From Streptomyces cadmiisoli (lineage in GTDB: Bacteria; Actinomycetota; Actinomycetes; Streptomycetales; Streptomycetaceae): DNA of 64,000 nt. The notes beneath the pieces were generated by a model. That model had not been told where the DNA came from, searched no databases, and was given only the letters and a program-made list of their open reading frames with translations. The stretch is taken from NCBI RefSeq assembly GCF_003261055.1, contig NZ_CP030073.1, forward strand, positions 1,302,001 through 1,366,000, in the 5' to 3' direction. Below, piece after piece: positions 1 through 8,166 of the stretch (the first letter of the stretch is position 1; each line of letters opens with the position of its first letter). The position numbers and the translations under genes were made by a program.

Positions 1-2
1 TC

Positions 3-356
3 GACGATCTTCCGCGCACCGGTACGGGCCCCGTGCTCCTGGACGGCAGACGACGCGAGATCGGCTTCTTCCTGCCACCAGATCCGGCACCGACCTGGGT
101 GGGCGACGCGAGCCGCTACATCACCCGGGGAGGCTGGATCGCCGCCCCGGCTCCCCACTGCCGGTGGGGCGACCTGCGCTGGCTCGTACCGCCCGACGGA
201 AGCGGCGCGCTGACCACGGCAGACACCATGGAACTCGCCCTGTACCGGGCGACCCAGGAACTGGCCCACTGCCACGGCGCCCCCGCACACGCCTGCCGGC
301 CGCCGCACCGGAGCACACCCGTCACCGCCGGCGCTCCGGTCCTCCGGGAGAGATGA
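3..356 (+). CDS. 3' end of an unrecognised protein (partial)
   Basis: The reading frame is open to the left edge of the window, so only the C-terminal part (about 117 residues) is visible. A GTG at 33 could be an internal start, but the frame continues upstream without a stop. The visible part has several tryptophans and an R-x-I-T-R-G-G-W-I segment. It ends in an arginine- and proline-rich tail. I recognise no catalytic motif, signal or membrane segment and assign no function. The frame looks coding because the residue composition is balanced up to about residue 90; the last 20 residues resemble the low-complexity DNA that follows. Confidence 0.5.
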   Translation, partial: DDLPRTGTGPVLLDGRRREIGFFLPPDPAPTWVGDASRYITRGGWIAAPAPHCRWGDLRWLVPPDGSGALTTADTMELALYRATQELAHCHGAPAHACRPPHRSTPVTAGAPVLRER

Positions 357-427
357 ACCGGCACCGCCGCGACGGCGGAGCCGACAGCGCGACGGGAGCG
401 GTGCACCGCACGTCGTACGACTGGGGA

Positions 428-551
428 ACGGACCACCGCGCACGGCACGACGGCGGACCCAGCAGACCGACCCGAGCGATGCACCGCAGTCCGGACGAGT
501 GAGGGACGGACCACCGCATCCCGGACGAGTGAGTGAGCGACGGACCGCCGC
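428..551. repeat. degenerate direct repeats in intergenic DNA
   Basis: The 13-mer CCGGACGAGTGAG occurs at 491-503 and again at 521-533, a 30-nt period. It is followed in each case by a variant of ACGGACCACCGC. That second element occurs at 428-439, 506-517 and, with one change, 540-551. The copies are imperfect and do not form a CRISPR-like array because the spacers are short and not unique. Confidence 0.6.
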
Positions 552-616
552 GCGCACCGGACGACCGGAGATGACCGCGGTCCCGTGCCACGGGCCCGTC
601 GGCACCGGCGGGTCCT

Positions 617-647
617 GGAGCGGTCGCCGCGCGGTGGCGACCGCTCC
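617..647. terminator. 12-bp perfect hairpin between convergent genes
   Basis: GGAGCGGTCGCC at 617-628 pairs perfectly with GGCGACCGCTCC at 636-647 around a 7-nt loop. It lies in the gap between two converging genes, as expected of a bidirectional factor-independent terminator in a high-G+C actinobacterium. There is no T-tract. Confidence 0.55.
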
Positions 648-1021
648 GGCAAGAGGCTCCCGCCGCCCGCGCCGGCGTCACCGGTCGGGCCCGGCGGGGC
701 GGGGCGGCAGGCCCGGCGGGACGATCCAAGGGGCGGGCGAACCGTTTCCCCACGCCGATGCGCGGGCGATGCCCGCGTCGGCCACCCGCAACTGCGCACA
801 CCGGGGGCAGGTGTCCGCCTCGTGTTCCCGAGGAGCGGGCCCCTGCCCGTGATCACGCCCGTCGTCCCGAGTCGGGCTCGGAACAGGGCCGAAGGCATCC
901 ATGTCCGCCCCAACGACTCCGCCCCCCGTACGGGAACGCCGGTCCGGTCCGGGCAGCCGCATCATCACCCGTTCGCCGCAACGCCGCGGCCTCCGGGCGG
1001 CCCCTCACCGGTTCGCCGGGC

Positions 1022-3490
1022 TCAAGGGATCTCCAGCTCGGCCCAGATGATCTTTCCCTCGGCGGTGTGGCGCGCACCCCAGCGGTGGGCGAGCTGGGCC
1101 ACCAGGAACAGTCCGCGTCCGCCCTCGTCCATGCTGCGGGCATGCCTCAGCCGCGGCGACGCCCTGCCGGCGTCGGCGACCTCGCAGGTCAGCCGGGAGT
1201 CGCGGAGCAGCCGCAGCCGGATCGGCGGTGCGGCGTACCGGATCGCGTTGGTGACCAGCTCGCTCACGATGAGTTCCGTCGTCATGGCCAGTTCGCCCAG
1301 GCCCCAGGCTTCCACGCAGCGCGTCGCACCGGTCCGCACGTCGGCGACCGCGGCGGGGTCGGAGGGAACGTCCCAGGAGGCGACATGGTCGGCGCCCAGC
1401 GAGTGGCAGCGGGCCAGGAGCAGCGCGATGTCGTCCGGCTGCGGCACGGGCACGAGCCGCCGGACCGCGGAGGTGCACAGCGTGCCGAGGTTGCGGCCCT
1501 GCCGGGCCAGCAGGTCGCCGAGCCGGGACATGCCCCGCTCCATGTCGCGGTCGTCGCCCTCCACGAGCCCGTCGGTGTAGAACCCGATCAGACTGTTGTC
1601 GGCGAGTTCGATCTCGGTGGACTCGAACCCCATCCCGCCCAGTCCGAGGGGAGGTCCGGGGGCGAGCTCCGGGAAGTAGAACCGCCCGTCGGGCGGGACG
1701 ACCACGGGCGGCGGATGTCCGGCGCGTGCCATGGTGCAGCGCAGCGTGACGGGATCGTAGACGGCGTACAGGCAGGTCGCCCCGAGCAGGGCGGTCGTGC
1801 TCTGGTCGGCCTCGTCATCGGTCCTCTCCTCGCTGAGCCGCAGCACCAGGTCGTCGAGGTGGGCCAGCAGTTCGTCGGGCGGCAGTTCCATGTCGGCGAG
1901 GGTCTGCACCGCGGTGCGCAGGCGGCCCATCGTCGCCGCCGCGGTGAGGCCGTGGCCGACCACGTCGCCGACGACGAGGCCCATGCGGGCGCCGGACAGG
2001 GGGATCACGTCGAACCAGTCGCCGCCGACCCCTCCGGTCGGGTCGGCCGGCAGGTAGTACGAGACCACCTCCAGCGCGGTCCCTCCGGTCAGGGCCTGCG
2101 GCAGCAGGCTGCGCTGGAGGGTGACCGCCGCCGCGTGTTCGCGGGTGTAGCGGCGGGCGTTGTCCACGCACAGCGCCGCCCGTGCCACCAGTTCCCGCGC
2201 CAGCAGGACGTCGTCGGGCTGGAAGGCGACGGGGTTGAGCGACCGCAGGAACGTGGTGAGGCCCAGCACGGTGTTGCGCGCCCGCATCGGTACCGAGATC
2301 AGGGAGTGCAGTCCGAACTCGCGGATGCTCGCCGCCCGCTCGGGTTCCTCGGCCACCCACAGCTCGTCGGAGGGGTCGAGGACCGGGATGAGGACCGGCT
2401 CGCCGTGGATGAGCAGCGTCGCGTCGTGCGACGGGGGCAGGAAGTCCACCCGGTCCCCCACCCGCGCCACGGCCTCCGGGCAGCCTTCCCGTACGGAGCT
2501 CAGGCCGGCGCGGCGCATCGCCGGCCGGGCGGGGGCCGGCCCCGCGTCGGTCAGCCACGCCCCGTGTCCCTCGGTGCTCAGGACCGGCTCCAGGAGATCG
2601 ACCATGACGAAGTCCGCGAAGCGGGGCACGGAGAAGTCGGCGAGTTCCTGCGCCGTCTCCATGACGTCGAGGGTCCGGCCGATGCTGGTCCCGACCTCGT
2701 TGACCAGGGTCAGCAGCCGGCGGGCGTTCCACCGCTCGGTGACGTCCAGGACCATGTAGCAGACCCCGCTGACCGACTTGCCGGACTGCACCAGGGGGAA
2801 GAAGGAGGTGGAGTAGGCGCGTTGGCGGTGCGGGTCGGCCCAACTCCACCCGACGTACTCGTAGTCGGTGACCGGGACTCCGGTCGCCAGCACCTTGCGC
2901 ATCAGCGCTTCGAGAGCCTCGGCCTGCAACCCGGGCAGCAGCTCGCTCATACGGCGTCCGAGCCGCTGCTCGCGGGGCACACCGCCGAGGCGCTCAAGGG
3001 TGTCGTTCAGCCACACGTACCGCAGGTCCAGGTCGACCACCGCCATCCCCACCGGGGAACGTGTCAGGAACCCGTCGAGAACACTCCGCCCCATCGTCCA
3101 CGGCTGCCGCCGTTCGCGCGCCGAGACCAGGAAGCACTCGTCCGCGCCCATGCGGAAGGCGGCGGACACCCGCAGATCGACCTCCCTGCGGCTGCCGTCG
3201 CGGTGCCGGACGAAGATCAGGCCGTTCCATCCCATGCCGGCGCGGCACCGTTCCGCGATCCGGGCCACCCGCTCCGGGTCCTCCGGCATGTCCAGCAGAC
3301 GCGCCCCTCCGGCACCCATGATCTCCGGCGCCGGGTAGCCGAGGAGATCCTCGGCGCCTCGGGTCCAGCCGACGACCTCTCCGCGGCCGGAGAGCACGGC
3401 CGCCGCGTCGCTGGACGCGTCGAAGACCTCGCGCGGCCCTGCGGACGTGCGCGCGTCGGAGCCCTCTCGCGCGAAATCCATGCGTCCCAT
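1022..3490 (-). CDS. PAS-PAS-GAF-SpoIIE phosphatase with C-terminal HATPase
   Basis: Predicted cytoplasmic sensor phosphatase of 822 residues. Two PAS domains occupy roughly residues 22-130 and 136-255. A GAF domain (about 265-450) and a SpoIIE/PP2C domain (about 475-680) follow. The PP2C acidic metal motifs are visible: GGDWFDVI, VGDVVGHG, YTDGLVE and DDIALLL. The last 130 residues form an RsbW-like HATPase, with an N-box-like SELVTNAIRY and a glycine-rich GGRGLFLV. Proteins of this build dephosphorylate STAS anti-anti-sigma factors, and the kinase-like domain can act as the matching anti-sigma module. The gene is divergent from a paralogue that lacks the HATPase. A second ATG at 3481 could serve as the start instead. 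Confidence 0.9.
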   Translation of the reverse strand: MGRMDFAREGSDARTSAGPREVFDASSDAAAVLSGRGEVVGWTRGAEDLLGYPAPEIMGAGGARLLDMPEDPERVARIAERCRAGMGWNGLIFVRHRDGSRREVDLRVSAAFRMGADECFLVSARERRQPWTMGRSVLDGFLTRSPVGMAVVDLDLRYVWLNDTLERLGGVPREQRLGRRMSELLPGLQAEALEALMRKVLATGVPVTDYEYVGWSWADPHRQRAYSTSFFPLVQSGKSVSGVCYMVLDVTERWNARRLLTLVNEVGTSIGRTLDVMETAQELADFSVPRFADFVMVDLLEPVLSTEGHGAWLTDAGPAPARPAMRRAGLSSVREGCPEAVARVGDRVDFLPPSHDATLLIHGEPVLIPVLDPSDELWVAEEPERAASIREFGLHSLISVPMRARNTVLGLTTFLRSLNPVAFQPDDVLLARELVARAALCVDNARRYTREHAAAVTLQRSLLPQALTGGTALEVVSYYLPADPTGGVGGDWFDVIPLSGARMGLVVGDVVGHGLTAAATMGRLRTAVQTLADMELPPDELLAHLDDLVLRLSEERTDDEADQSTTALLGATCLYAVYDPVTLRCTMARAGHPPPVVVPPDGRFYFPELAPGPPLGLGGMGFESTEIELADNSLIGFYTDGLVEGDDRDMERGMSRLGDLLARQGRNLGTLCTSAVRRLVPVPQPDDIALLLARCHSLGADHVASWDVPSDPAAVADVRTGATRCVEAWGLGELAMTTELIVSELVTNAIRYAAPPIRLRLLRDSRLTCEVADAGRASPRLRHARSMDEGGRGLFLVAQLAHRWGARHTAEGKIIWAELEIP

Positions 3491-3793
3491 CCTCTACAGG
3501 ACCATGTTCCTGCTACTCCGCCCGATGTGCACGGCTCGGCCCGGCGGCGGCCCGTGGCCCGGGGAAGACCGTGGCCGATCGTGCCGGACGCGCCGTCCGC
3601 AGCCGCGCCCGCGCGCCGGGGAGCCGCCCGCGGCGGCCGGGCGCGCCCCGGCGCCGGGGCGTGGGAGACGCTGCTCGCGCGGGCGCAGGCCCGGGGGGAG
3701 CATGGAAGAACCCGCATGCGGAGATCCGGGTGCACGACGGCGCCGGCGAACCCGGGTCGGCCCGTCCTGTCGGCCGGTCGAGGAGGATCAGGG
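3491..3793. promoter_or_regulatory. shared divergent promoter region of two SpoIIE phosphatase genes
   Basis: These 303 bases separate the start codons of the two divergent paralogues, so both promoters should lie here. The 5' part (about 3491-3530) is the least G+C-rich stretch. The remainder encodes only shadow ORFs. I could not pick out convincing -35/-10 pairs. Confidence 0.4.
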
Positions 3794-5902
3794 ATGACAG
3801 CCGAATCCCTCCAGCCCGACGGCGGCGGGTACGAAGCGCGCCCGCCCCGGCGGATCGCTCTGCTGGACATGCTGAGCGTGGCCGCGGTGGTCGTCGACGC
3901 CGAGGGCCGCATCGTGTTCTGGACCCCGCAGGCCGAGGAGCTGTTCGGCTACACCTCTGAGGAAGCCCTCGGCACGTCCGCTGCACGGCTGTTCATCCAT
4001 CCCGAGAACCTCCAGGCCGTGGCGCGTCTGTTCGCGGAAGTGCTGGAGACCGGCCGCAGTTGGGCGGGGGCCTTCCCGATCCGGTGCAAGGACGGCAGCA
4101 CCCGCCTGACCGAGTTCCGCAACATGCGGCTGCTGGACGACGTGGGTGACGTGTACGCCCTGGGGATCGCCGCCGACCACAGCCTGCTCCAGCGGGTAGA
4201 AACCGATCTGGCCCTGTGCGAACGGCTGATCAACCAGTCCCCGATCGGTCTGGCCCTGCTCGACTCGGATCTTCGATATCTCCTGGTCAACCCGGCGCTG
4301 GAGCGGATCGACGGGATACCCGCCGAGGACCACGTCGGGCGGCGTCTGCGGGAGACCATGCCGTTCGCCGACATCGACACCATCGAGTCCGCGTTGCGCC
4401 AGGTGCTCACCACCGGCAGCCCGCTGCTCGACCAGTACCACGTGGGGCGCACACCGGCCGACCCCGACCAGGAGCACGCCTGGTCGCTGTCCTTCTACCG
4501 GCTGGAGGACCCGGGTGGGCGGGTGCTGGGCGCGGTGACGTCGGTCGTGGACGTCACCGAACGGCACCGCGCGGCCGCCGAGGCGGACCGGGCCCGGCGG
4601 CGTCTGGCCCTCGTCGCCGAGGCCTCCACGCGCGTCGGCACCACGCTGGAGGTCGAGCAGACCGCCCACGAACTGGCCGACATCGCCACCGGCGCGCTCG
4701 CCGACGTGGTGGCCGTGGACGTCCTCGACTCCGCCCTGGCCTGCCGCCGTATGCGCAAACCGGACAACGGCCCGGAGCTGTTCCGCTCCCTCGCCCTGAA
4801 GGCGGCCTACCCCAGCGTGGCGCTGCGGGCCGCGGACCGACCCGGCGACCTGGCCGCCTACGACGGTGACCGGCTGGTCACCCTGTGCGTGCACACCGGC
4901 CGGCCGGTCCTCGTGCGCCATGTCGGGGACCGCGATCTGCCCCGTATCGCGCGCGACGCCCAGGGCACCGAGCTGCTCGCGCAGGCGGGCGTCCACTCGT
5001 ATCTCGCCGTGCCGCTGATCGCCCACGGCGAGGTGCTGGGCGCCCTCGACCTCAAGCGCACCCGCAATCCGCTCCCCTTCGACCAGGACGACGTCGTGCT
5101 CGCCGGTGAGCTGGCCAGTCGTGCCGCAGTGGCGATCGACAACGCCCGCTGGTTCCAGAGCGTGCGCAACACCGCCCTCACCCTCCAGCGCAGTCTGCTG
5201 CCGGAGCACTCGCAGCACCACGCCGGTCTGGAACTCGCCTCCCGCTACCAGCCGGCCCAGGCCACCAGCGAGGTGGGCGGCGACTGGTACGACGTCATCG
5301 CGCTGACCGACGACAGGACCGCCCTGGTCGTCGGTGACGTCATGGGCAACGGCATCGACGCGGCCGCCACGATGGGCCGGCTGCGGACCGCCACCTGCGC
5401 GTACGCGGACCTCGATCTGGAGCCGGGCGCCGTGCTCCAGCACCTCGACAAGATCACCTGCGATCTGGAGCACTACATCGTCACCTGCCTGTACGCGGTG
5501 TACGACCCCCGCACCCGGCGGTGCCGTATCGCCAACGCGGGACACATGCCGCCCGCGCTGGTCCGGGCCGGGCGCTCCCCCGCGCTGCTCGACCTGCCTC
5601 CCGCCGCACCGCTCGGCGTCGGCGGCGTCCCCTTCGAGACGACGACGGTCGAGTTCGGCCCCGGTGACCTGCTGGTGCTCTACACCGACGGCCTCGTCGA
5701 GACCAGGCACCACCCCATCGACGACCGGCTGAACGTTCTGCTCGGCTATCTCGACGAACCCCGGCGCCCGCTCGAGGAGACGTGCGACCTCCTGCTGTAC
5801 GGTCTGCGCCACCCGGACGACCACGACGACGTCGCCCTCCTCGTCGCCCGCGCGGTCGAGCGCCGCGGCACAGGCCGCCCGGCGGACCGCCGCGCCGGCT
5901 GA
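3794..5902 (+). CDS. PAS-PAS-GAF-SpoIIE protein phosphatase
   Basis: The frame is open far upstream, but translation most likely starts at ATG 3794, preceded by GAGGAGGA at a normal distance. This gives 702 residues. PAS 1 begins near residue 22 and PAS 2 near residue 145. A GAF domain spans about 270-450. A SpoIIE/PP2C domain follows, with GGDWYDVI, VGDVMGNG, YTDGLVE and a terminal DDVALLV. Predicted role: sensor-controlled serine phosphatase acting on anti-anti-sigma factors in the cytoplasm. The second PAS (NQSPIGLALLDSDLRYLLVN) closely resembles that of the divergent neighbour (TRSPVGMAVVDLDLRYVWLN), so the two are paralogues. This copy has no C-terminal HATPase. Confidence 0.9.
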   Translation: MTAESLQPDGGGYEARPPRRIALLDMLSVAAVVVDAEGRIVFWTPQAEELFGYTSEEALGTSAARLFIHPENLQAVARLFAEVLETGRSWAGAFPIRCKDGSTRLTEFRNMRLLDDVGDVYALGIAADHSLLQRVETDLALCERLINQSPIGLALLDSDLRYLLVNPALERIDGIPAEDHVGRRLRETMPFADIDTIESALRQVLTTGSPLLDQYHVGRTPADPDQEHAWSLSFYRLEDPGGRVLGAVTSVVDVTERHRAAAEADRARRRLALVAEASTRVGTTLEVEQTAHELADIATGALADVVAVDVLDSALACRRMRKPDNGPELFRSLALKAAYPSVALRAADRPGDLAAYDGDRLVTLCVHTGRPVLVRHVGDRDLPRIARDAQGTELLAQAGVHSYLAVPLIAHGEVLGALDLKRTRNPLPFDQDDVVLAGELASRAAVAIDNARWFQSVRNTALTLQRSLLPEHSQHHAGLELASRYQPAQATSEVGGDWYDVIALTDDRTALVVGDVMGNGIDAAATMGRLRTATCAYADLDLEPGAVLQHLDKITCDLEHYIVTCLYAVYDPRTRRCRIANAGHMPPALVRAGRSPALLDLPPAAPLGVGGVPFETTTVEFGPGDLLVLYTDGLVETRHHPIDDRLNVLLGYLDEPRRPLEETCDLLLYGLRHPDDHDDVALLVARAVERRGTGRPADRRAG

Positions 5903-6024
5903 GTGCCGAAGGCCCTGCCGGTCCGTCAGCAACCCTGTGCGACCGCGCAGCAGGGGCGCACATTGTGCTGGATTGAGCCCTGTACGCGCCCCCGGGTACG
6001 CGGTGAGAATGCGCCATGACAGTG

Positions 6025-6034
6025 ATCACGTGAT
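6025..6034. promoter_or_regulatory. short perfect palindrome with CACGTG core
   Basis: ATCACGTGAT is a perfect 10-bp palindrome about 60 nt upstream of the proposed GTG start of the FAD-binding gene. It could be a regulator site. A 10-mer palindrome can also arise by chance, so this is tentative. Confidence 0.25.
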
Positions 6035-6091
6035 TCAGGTGTCGTGGCCCCACACCCGCCGCCGCCTACCGGGGAAAGCAGGTCGGTTGCC

Positions 6092-6814
6092 GTGCAGTTG
6101 CGTTTGCCCACGTCGATATCCGAAGCACAGCAGTGCCTGGCCGACGGGGCCGTACCCATCGGCGGGGCGACGCTCGTGTGGGCCGCCTGGCAGCGGGACG
6201 GCTTCCCCGAGCAGGCGGTGTCCCTGCGCAACCTGCCGGAGGCCAACGTCGTGGAGCCCCGGGCCCTGGGCGCCGCCGTCCTGTTGAACCGCGTCGACCA
6301 GAGCGTGCCCGAGGTGCTGCATCTCGCGGCGGCGAGCGTGGGGACCGGCGCGGTCCGCCGGACGGCCACCGTCGGCGGCAACCTCGTCGGCAGCACACTG
6401 CGCTGCCTGTTGCCCGCGGCGTGCGTCCTGGACGCCCGCGCCACGGTGCTGGAACCGGACGGGGTCTACGAGACCGACCTCGCCGAGGTCGTGGCCAAGC
6501 GCCATCTGCTGCTCAGCCTCCGGTGGAGCGAACCGGTCGTCAGCGGGTACCGCAAGCTGGCGGGCGAGGCCGGCGGACCGCCGCCCTTCGTGATCGCCTC
6601 GGCCGTACACGCCGACGACGACGGGCGCAACCGCTTGCGCGTCGCCGTCCGCGACGGCTACGAGGTCCTCAGCGACAGCACGGTGTGCGAGGGCGACACC
6701 GAACAGGTGCTGGATGCCCTGCGGCGCACGGCCGTCGGCACGGTGGACGCCTCGGACTGGGAAGCGGTGCGCCGGCACGTGAGCGACCTCCTGACCCGCC
6801 TCGCCGACCGGTGA
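6092..6814 (+). CDS. stand-alone CoxM-like FAD-binding domain protein
   Basis: About 240 residues matching the FAD-binding (medium, CoxM-type) subunit of molybdenum hydroxylases. Visible motifs are the N-terminal PIGGATLVWAA and the TVGGNLV segment that bind FAD in this family, and the C-terminal region (about residues 150-235) fits the CO dehydrogenase flavoprotein C-domain. The family normally works with a molybdopterin large subunit and a 2Fe-2S small subunit; neither is encoded nearby. I placed the start at GTG 6092, just before the family-like sequence QLRLPTSISEA; GTG 6044 would add 16 proline-rich residues. It precedes an amidinotransferase gene on the same strand, about 100 nt away. 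The substrate is unknown. Confidence 0.75.
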   Translation: MQLRLPTSISEAQQCLADGAVPIGGATLVWAAWQRDGFPEQAVSLRNLPEANVVEPRALGAAVLLNRVDQSVPEVLHLAAASVGTGAVRRTATVGGNLVGSTLRCLLPAACVLDARATVLEPDGVYETDLAEVVAKRHLLLSLRWSEPVVSGYRKLAGEAGGPPPFVIASAVHADDDGRNRLRVAVRDGYEVLSDSTVCEGDTEQVLDALRRTAVGTVDASDWEAVRRHVSDLLTRLADR

Positions 6815-6945
6815 ACCCGTGAACCCGCCGTCGTGACCGTCGGCTCCTCGGCCACCCGAACGCTCCCGCCGTGCCGCATCGAGACGGAAATGGTTACATT
6901 TGATGACTGGCATCTGTGATCGAAGGAACCCGTGATCGAAAGCGG

Positions 6946-8097
6946 ATGAGCATGGCGGTAGACCAAGGACCCGGCATTCGGCCAGCGACGACGGAGACCG
7001 ACGCCCGTGCGGATCTCCTGGTCTCGCCGGTCAGTTCGCACAACGAGTGGGATCCGCTGGAGGAGATCGTCGTCGGGCGGCTCGACGGCGCGACGATTCC
7101 CTCCGACCATCCGGTCGTCACCTGCAACATCCCGCCGTGGGCGCAGCGGCTCCAAGGCCTCGCCGCCGGGTTCAAGTACCCGCGCAGGCTCATCGAGTCG
7201 GCCCAGCGGGAGCTGGACGAGTTCATCGCACTGCTGGAATCCCTCGACGTCACCGTCAGGCGTCCGGACCCGGTCGACCACAGGCAGCGCTTCGGCACAC
7301 CCGACTGGTCGTCACGCGGCTTCTGCAACACCTGTCCCCGCGACAGCATGCTCGTGATCGGCGACGAGATCATCGAGACCCCGATGGCGTGGCCGTGCCG
7401 GTACTTCGAGACGCACTCCTACCGGGCGCTCCTGAAGGACTACTTCCGGCGCGGTGCGCGCTGGACGGCGGCACCCCGGCCGCAGCTCACCGACGCGCTG
7501 TTCGAGCAGGACTTCAGCATCCCCGGCTCCGGCGAGCCGATGCGCTACATCCTGACCGAGTTCGAGCCGGTCTTCGACGCCGCGGACTTCGTCCGCGCGG
7601 GTCGCGACCTGTTCGTGACGCGGAGCAATGTCACCAACCGGATGGGCATCGACTGGCTGCGCCGCCATCTCGGTCCCGGCTTCCGTGTCCACGAGGTCGA
7701 GAGCAGTTGCCGGACACCGATGCACATCGACACCACGTTCCTCGTGCTGGCCCCCGGCAAGGTCCTGGTCAATCCCGAGTACATCGACGTCGACCGGCTG
7801 CCGGACGTGCTGAGTTCGTGGGACGTGCTCATCGCCCCGGAGCCCGATCCGATCGACGACCGGCTGCTCCGCCTCACCTCGATGTGCGGCAGATGGCTCA
7901 GCATGAACATCCTGATGGTCGACGAGAAGCGGGTGATCGCGGAGCGGCACCACACCGGCATGCTGCGCGCGCTGGAGAAGTGGGGCTTCGAGCCGATCCC
8001 GTGCAACCTGCTGCACTACGCGCCGTTCGGCGGCTCCTTCCACTGCGCGACGCTCGACATCCGACGCCGCGGCACGCTCGAGTCCTACTTCCCCTGA
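6946..8097 (+). CDS. amidinotransferase (StrB/AGAT family)
   Basis: About 383 residues of the arginine:X amidinotransferase family, which includes glycine amidinotransferase and the inosamine-phosphate amidinotransferase StrB. It transfers the amidino group of arginine to an amine acceptor. Hallmarks are SSHNEWDPLEEIVVGR near the N terminus, DAADFVRAGRDLFV with the catalytic aspartate, HIDTTF with the catalytic histidine, and FHCATLDIRR near the C terminus with the nucleophilic cysteine. The core triad is intact. In-frame starts are GTG 6916, ATG 6946 and ATG 6952; none has a strong ribosome site and I use 6946. No aminocyclitol or siderophore genes are adjacent, so the acceptor cannot be inferred. 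The FAD-domain gene upstream may be co-transcribed. Confidence 0.85.
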   Translation: MSMAVDQGPGIRPATTETDARADLLVSPVSSHNEWDPLEEIVVGRLDGATIPSDHPVVTCNIPPWAQRLQGLAAGFKYPRRLIESAQRELDEFIALLESLDVTVRRPDPVDHRQRFGTPDWSSRGFCNTCPRDSMLVIGDEIIETPMAWPCRYFETHSYRALLKDYFRRGARWTAAPRPQLTDALFEQDFSIPGSGEPMRYILTEFEPVFDAADFVRAGRDLFVTRSNVTNRMGIDWLRRHLGPGFRVHEVESSCRTPMHIDTTFLVLAPGKVLVNPEYIDVDRLPDVLSSWDVLIAPEPDPIDDRLLRLTSMCGRWLSMNILMVDEKRVIAERHHTGMLRALEKWGFEPIPCNLLHYAPFGGSFHCATLDIRRRGTLESYFP

Positions 8098-8108
8098 GCG
8101 CGGCAAGG

Positions 8109-8158
8109 CCGTCCCGGGCCCGGTCCCCCGCCGACGCGGAGGCCCGGGCCCGGGACGG
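8109..8158. terminator. 15-bp perfect hairpin, bidirectional terminator
   Basis: CCGTCCCGGGCCCGG at 8109-8123 pairs perfectly with 8144-8158 around a 20-nt loop. It occupies the 69-nt gap between the convergent amidinotransferase and pyruvate carboxylase genes, so it can end both transcripts. Confidence 0.75.
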
Positions 8159-8166
8159 TTGAGGAG

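Larger units (their letters stand above)
357..1021. other. gene-free convergent intergenic region
   Basis: About 665 bases lie between the end of the left-edge gene and the end of the minus-strand phosphatase gene. All frames here are arginine/proline/alanine-rich shadow ORFs with no recognisable protein. The region holds the short direct repeats at 428-551 and the hairpin at 617-647. I see nothing else in it. Confidence 0.55.

Noticed and set aside
428..551. Possible CRISPR-like array
   Set aside because: Repeats are short and degenerate, with only two or three copies, no unique spacers of constant length and no cas genes.
758..3793. A very long plus-strand open frame running into the phosphatase gene
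   Set aside because: Its first 1012 codons are the antisense of the minus-strand phosphatase gene and have shadow composition (histidine, glutamine, arginine and glycine-rich). The real gene starts at ATG 3794 with a strong ribosome site.
6025..6034. CACGTG palindrome as a eukaryote-style E-box or a gamma-butyrolactone receptor site
   Set aside because: It is only 10 bp and lacks the extended AT-rich arms of ARE sites, so it is listed only as a low-confidence palindrome.
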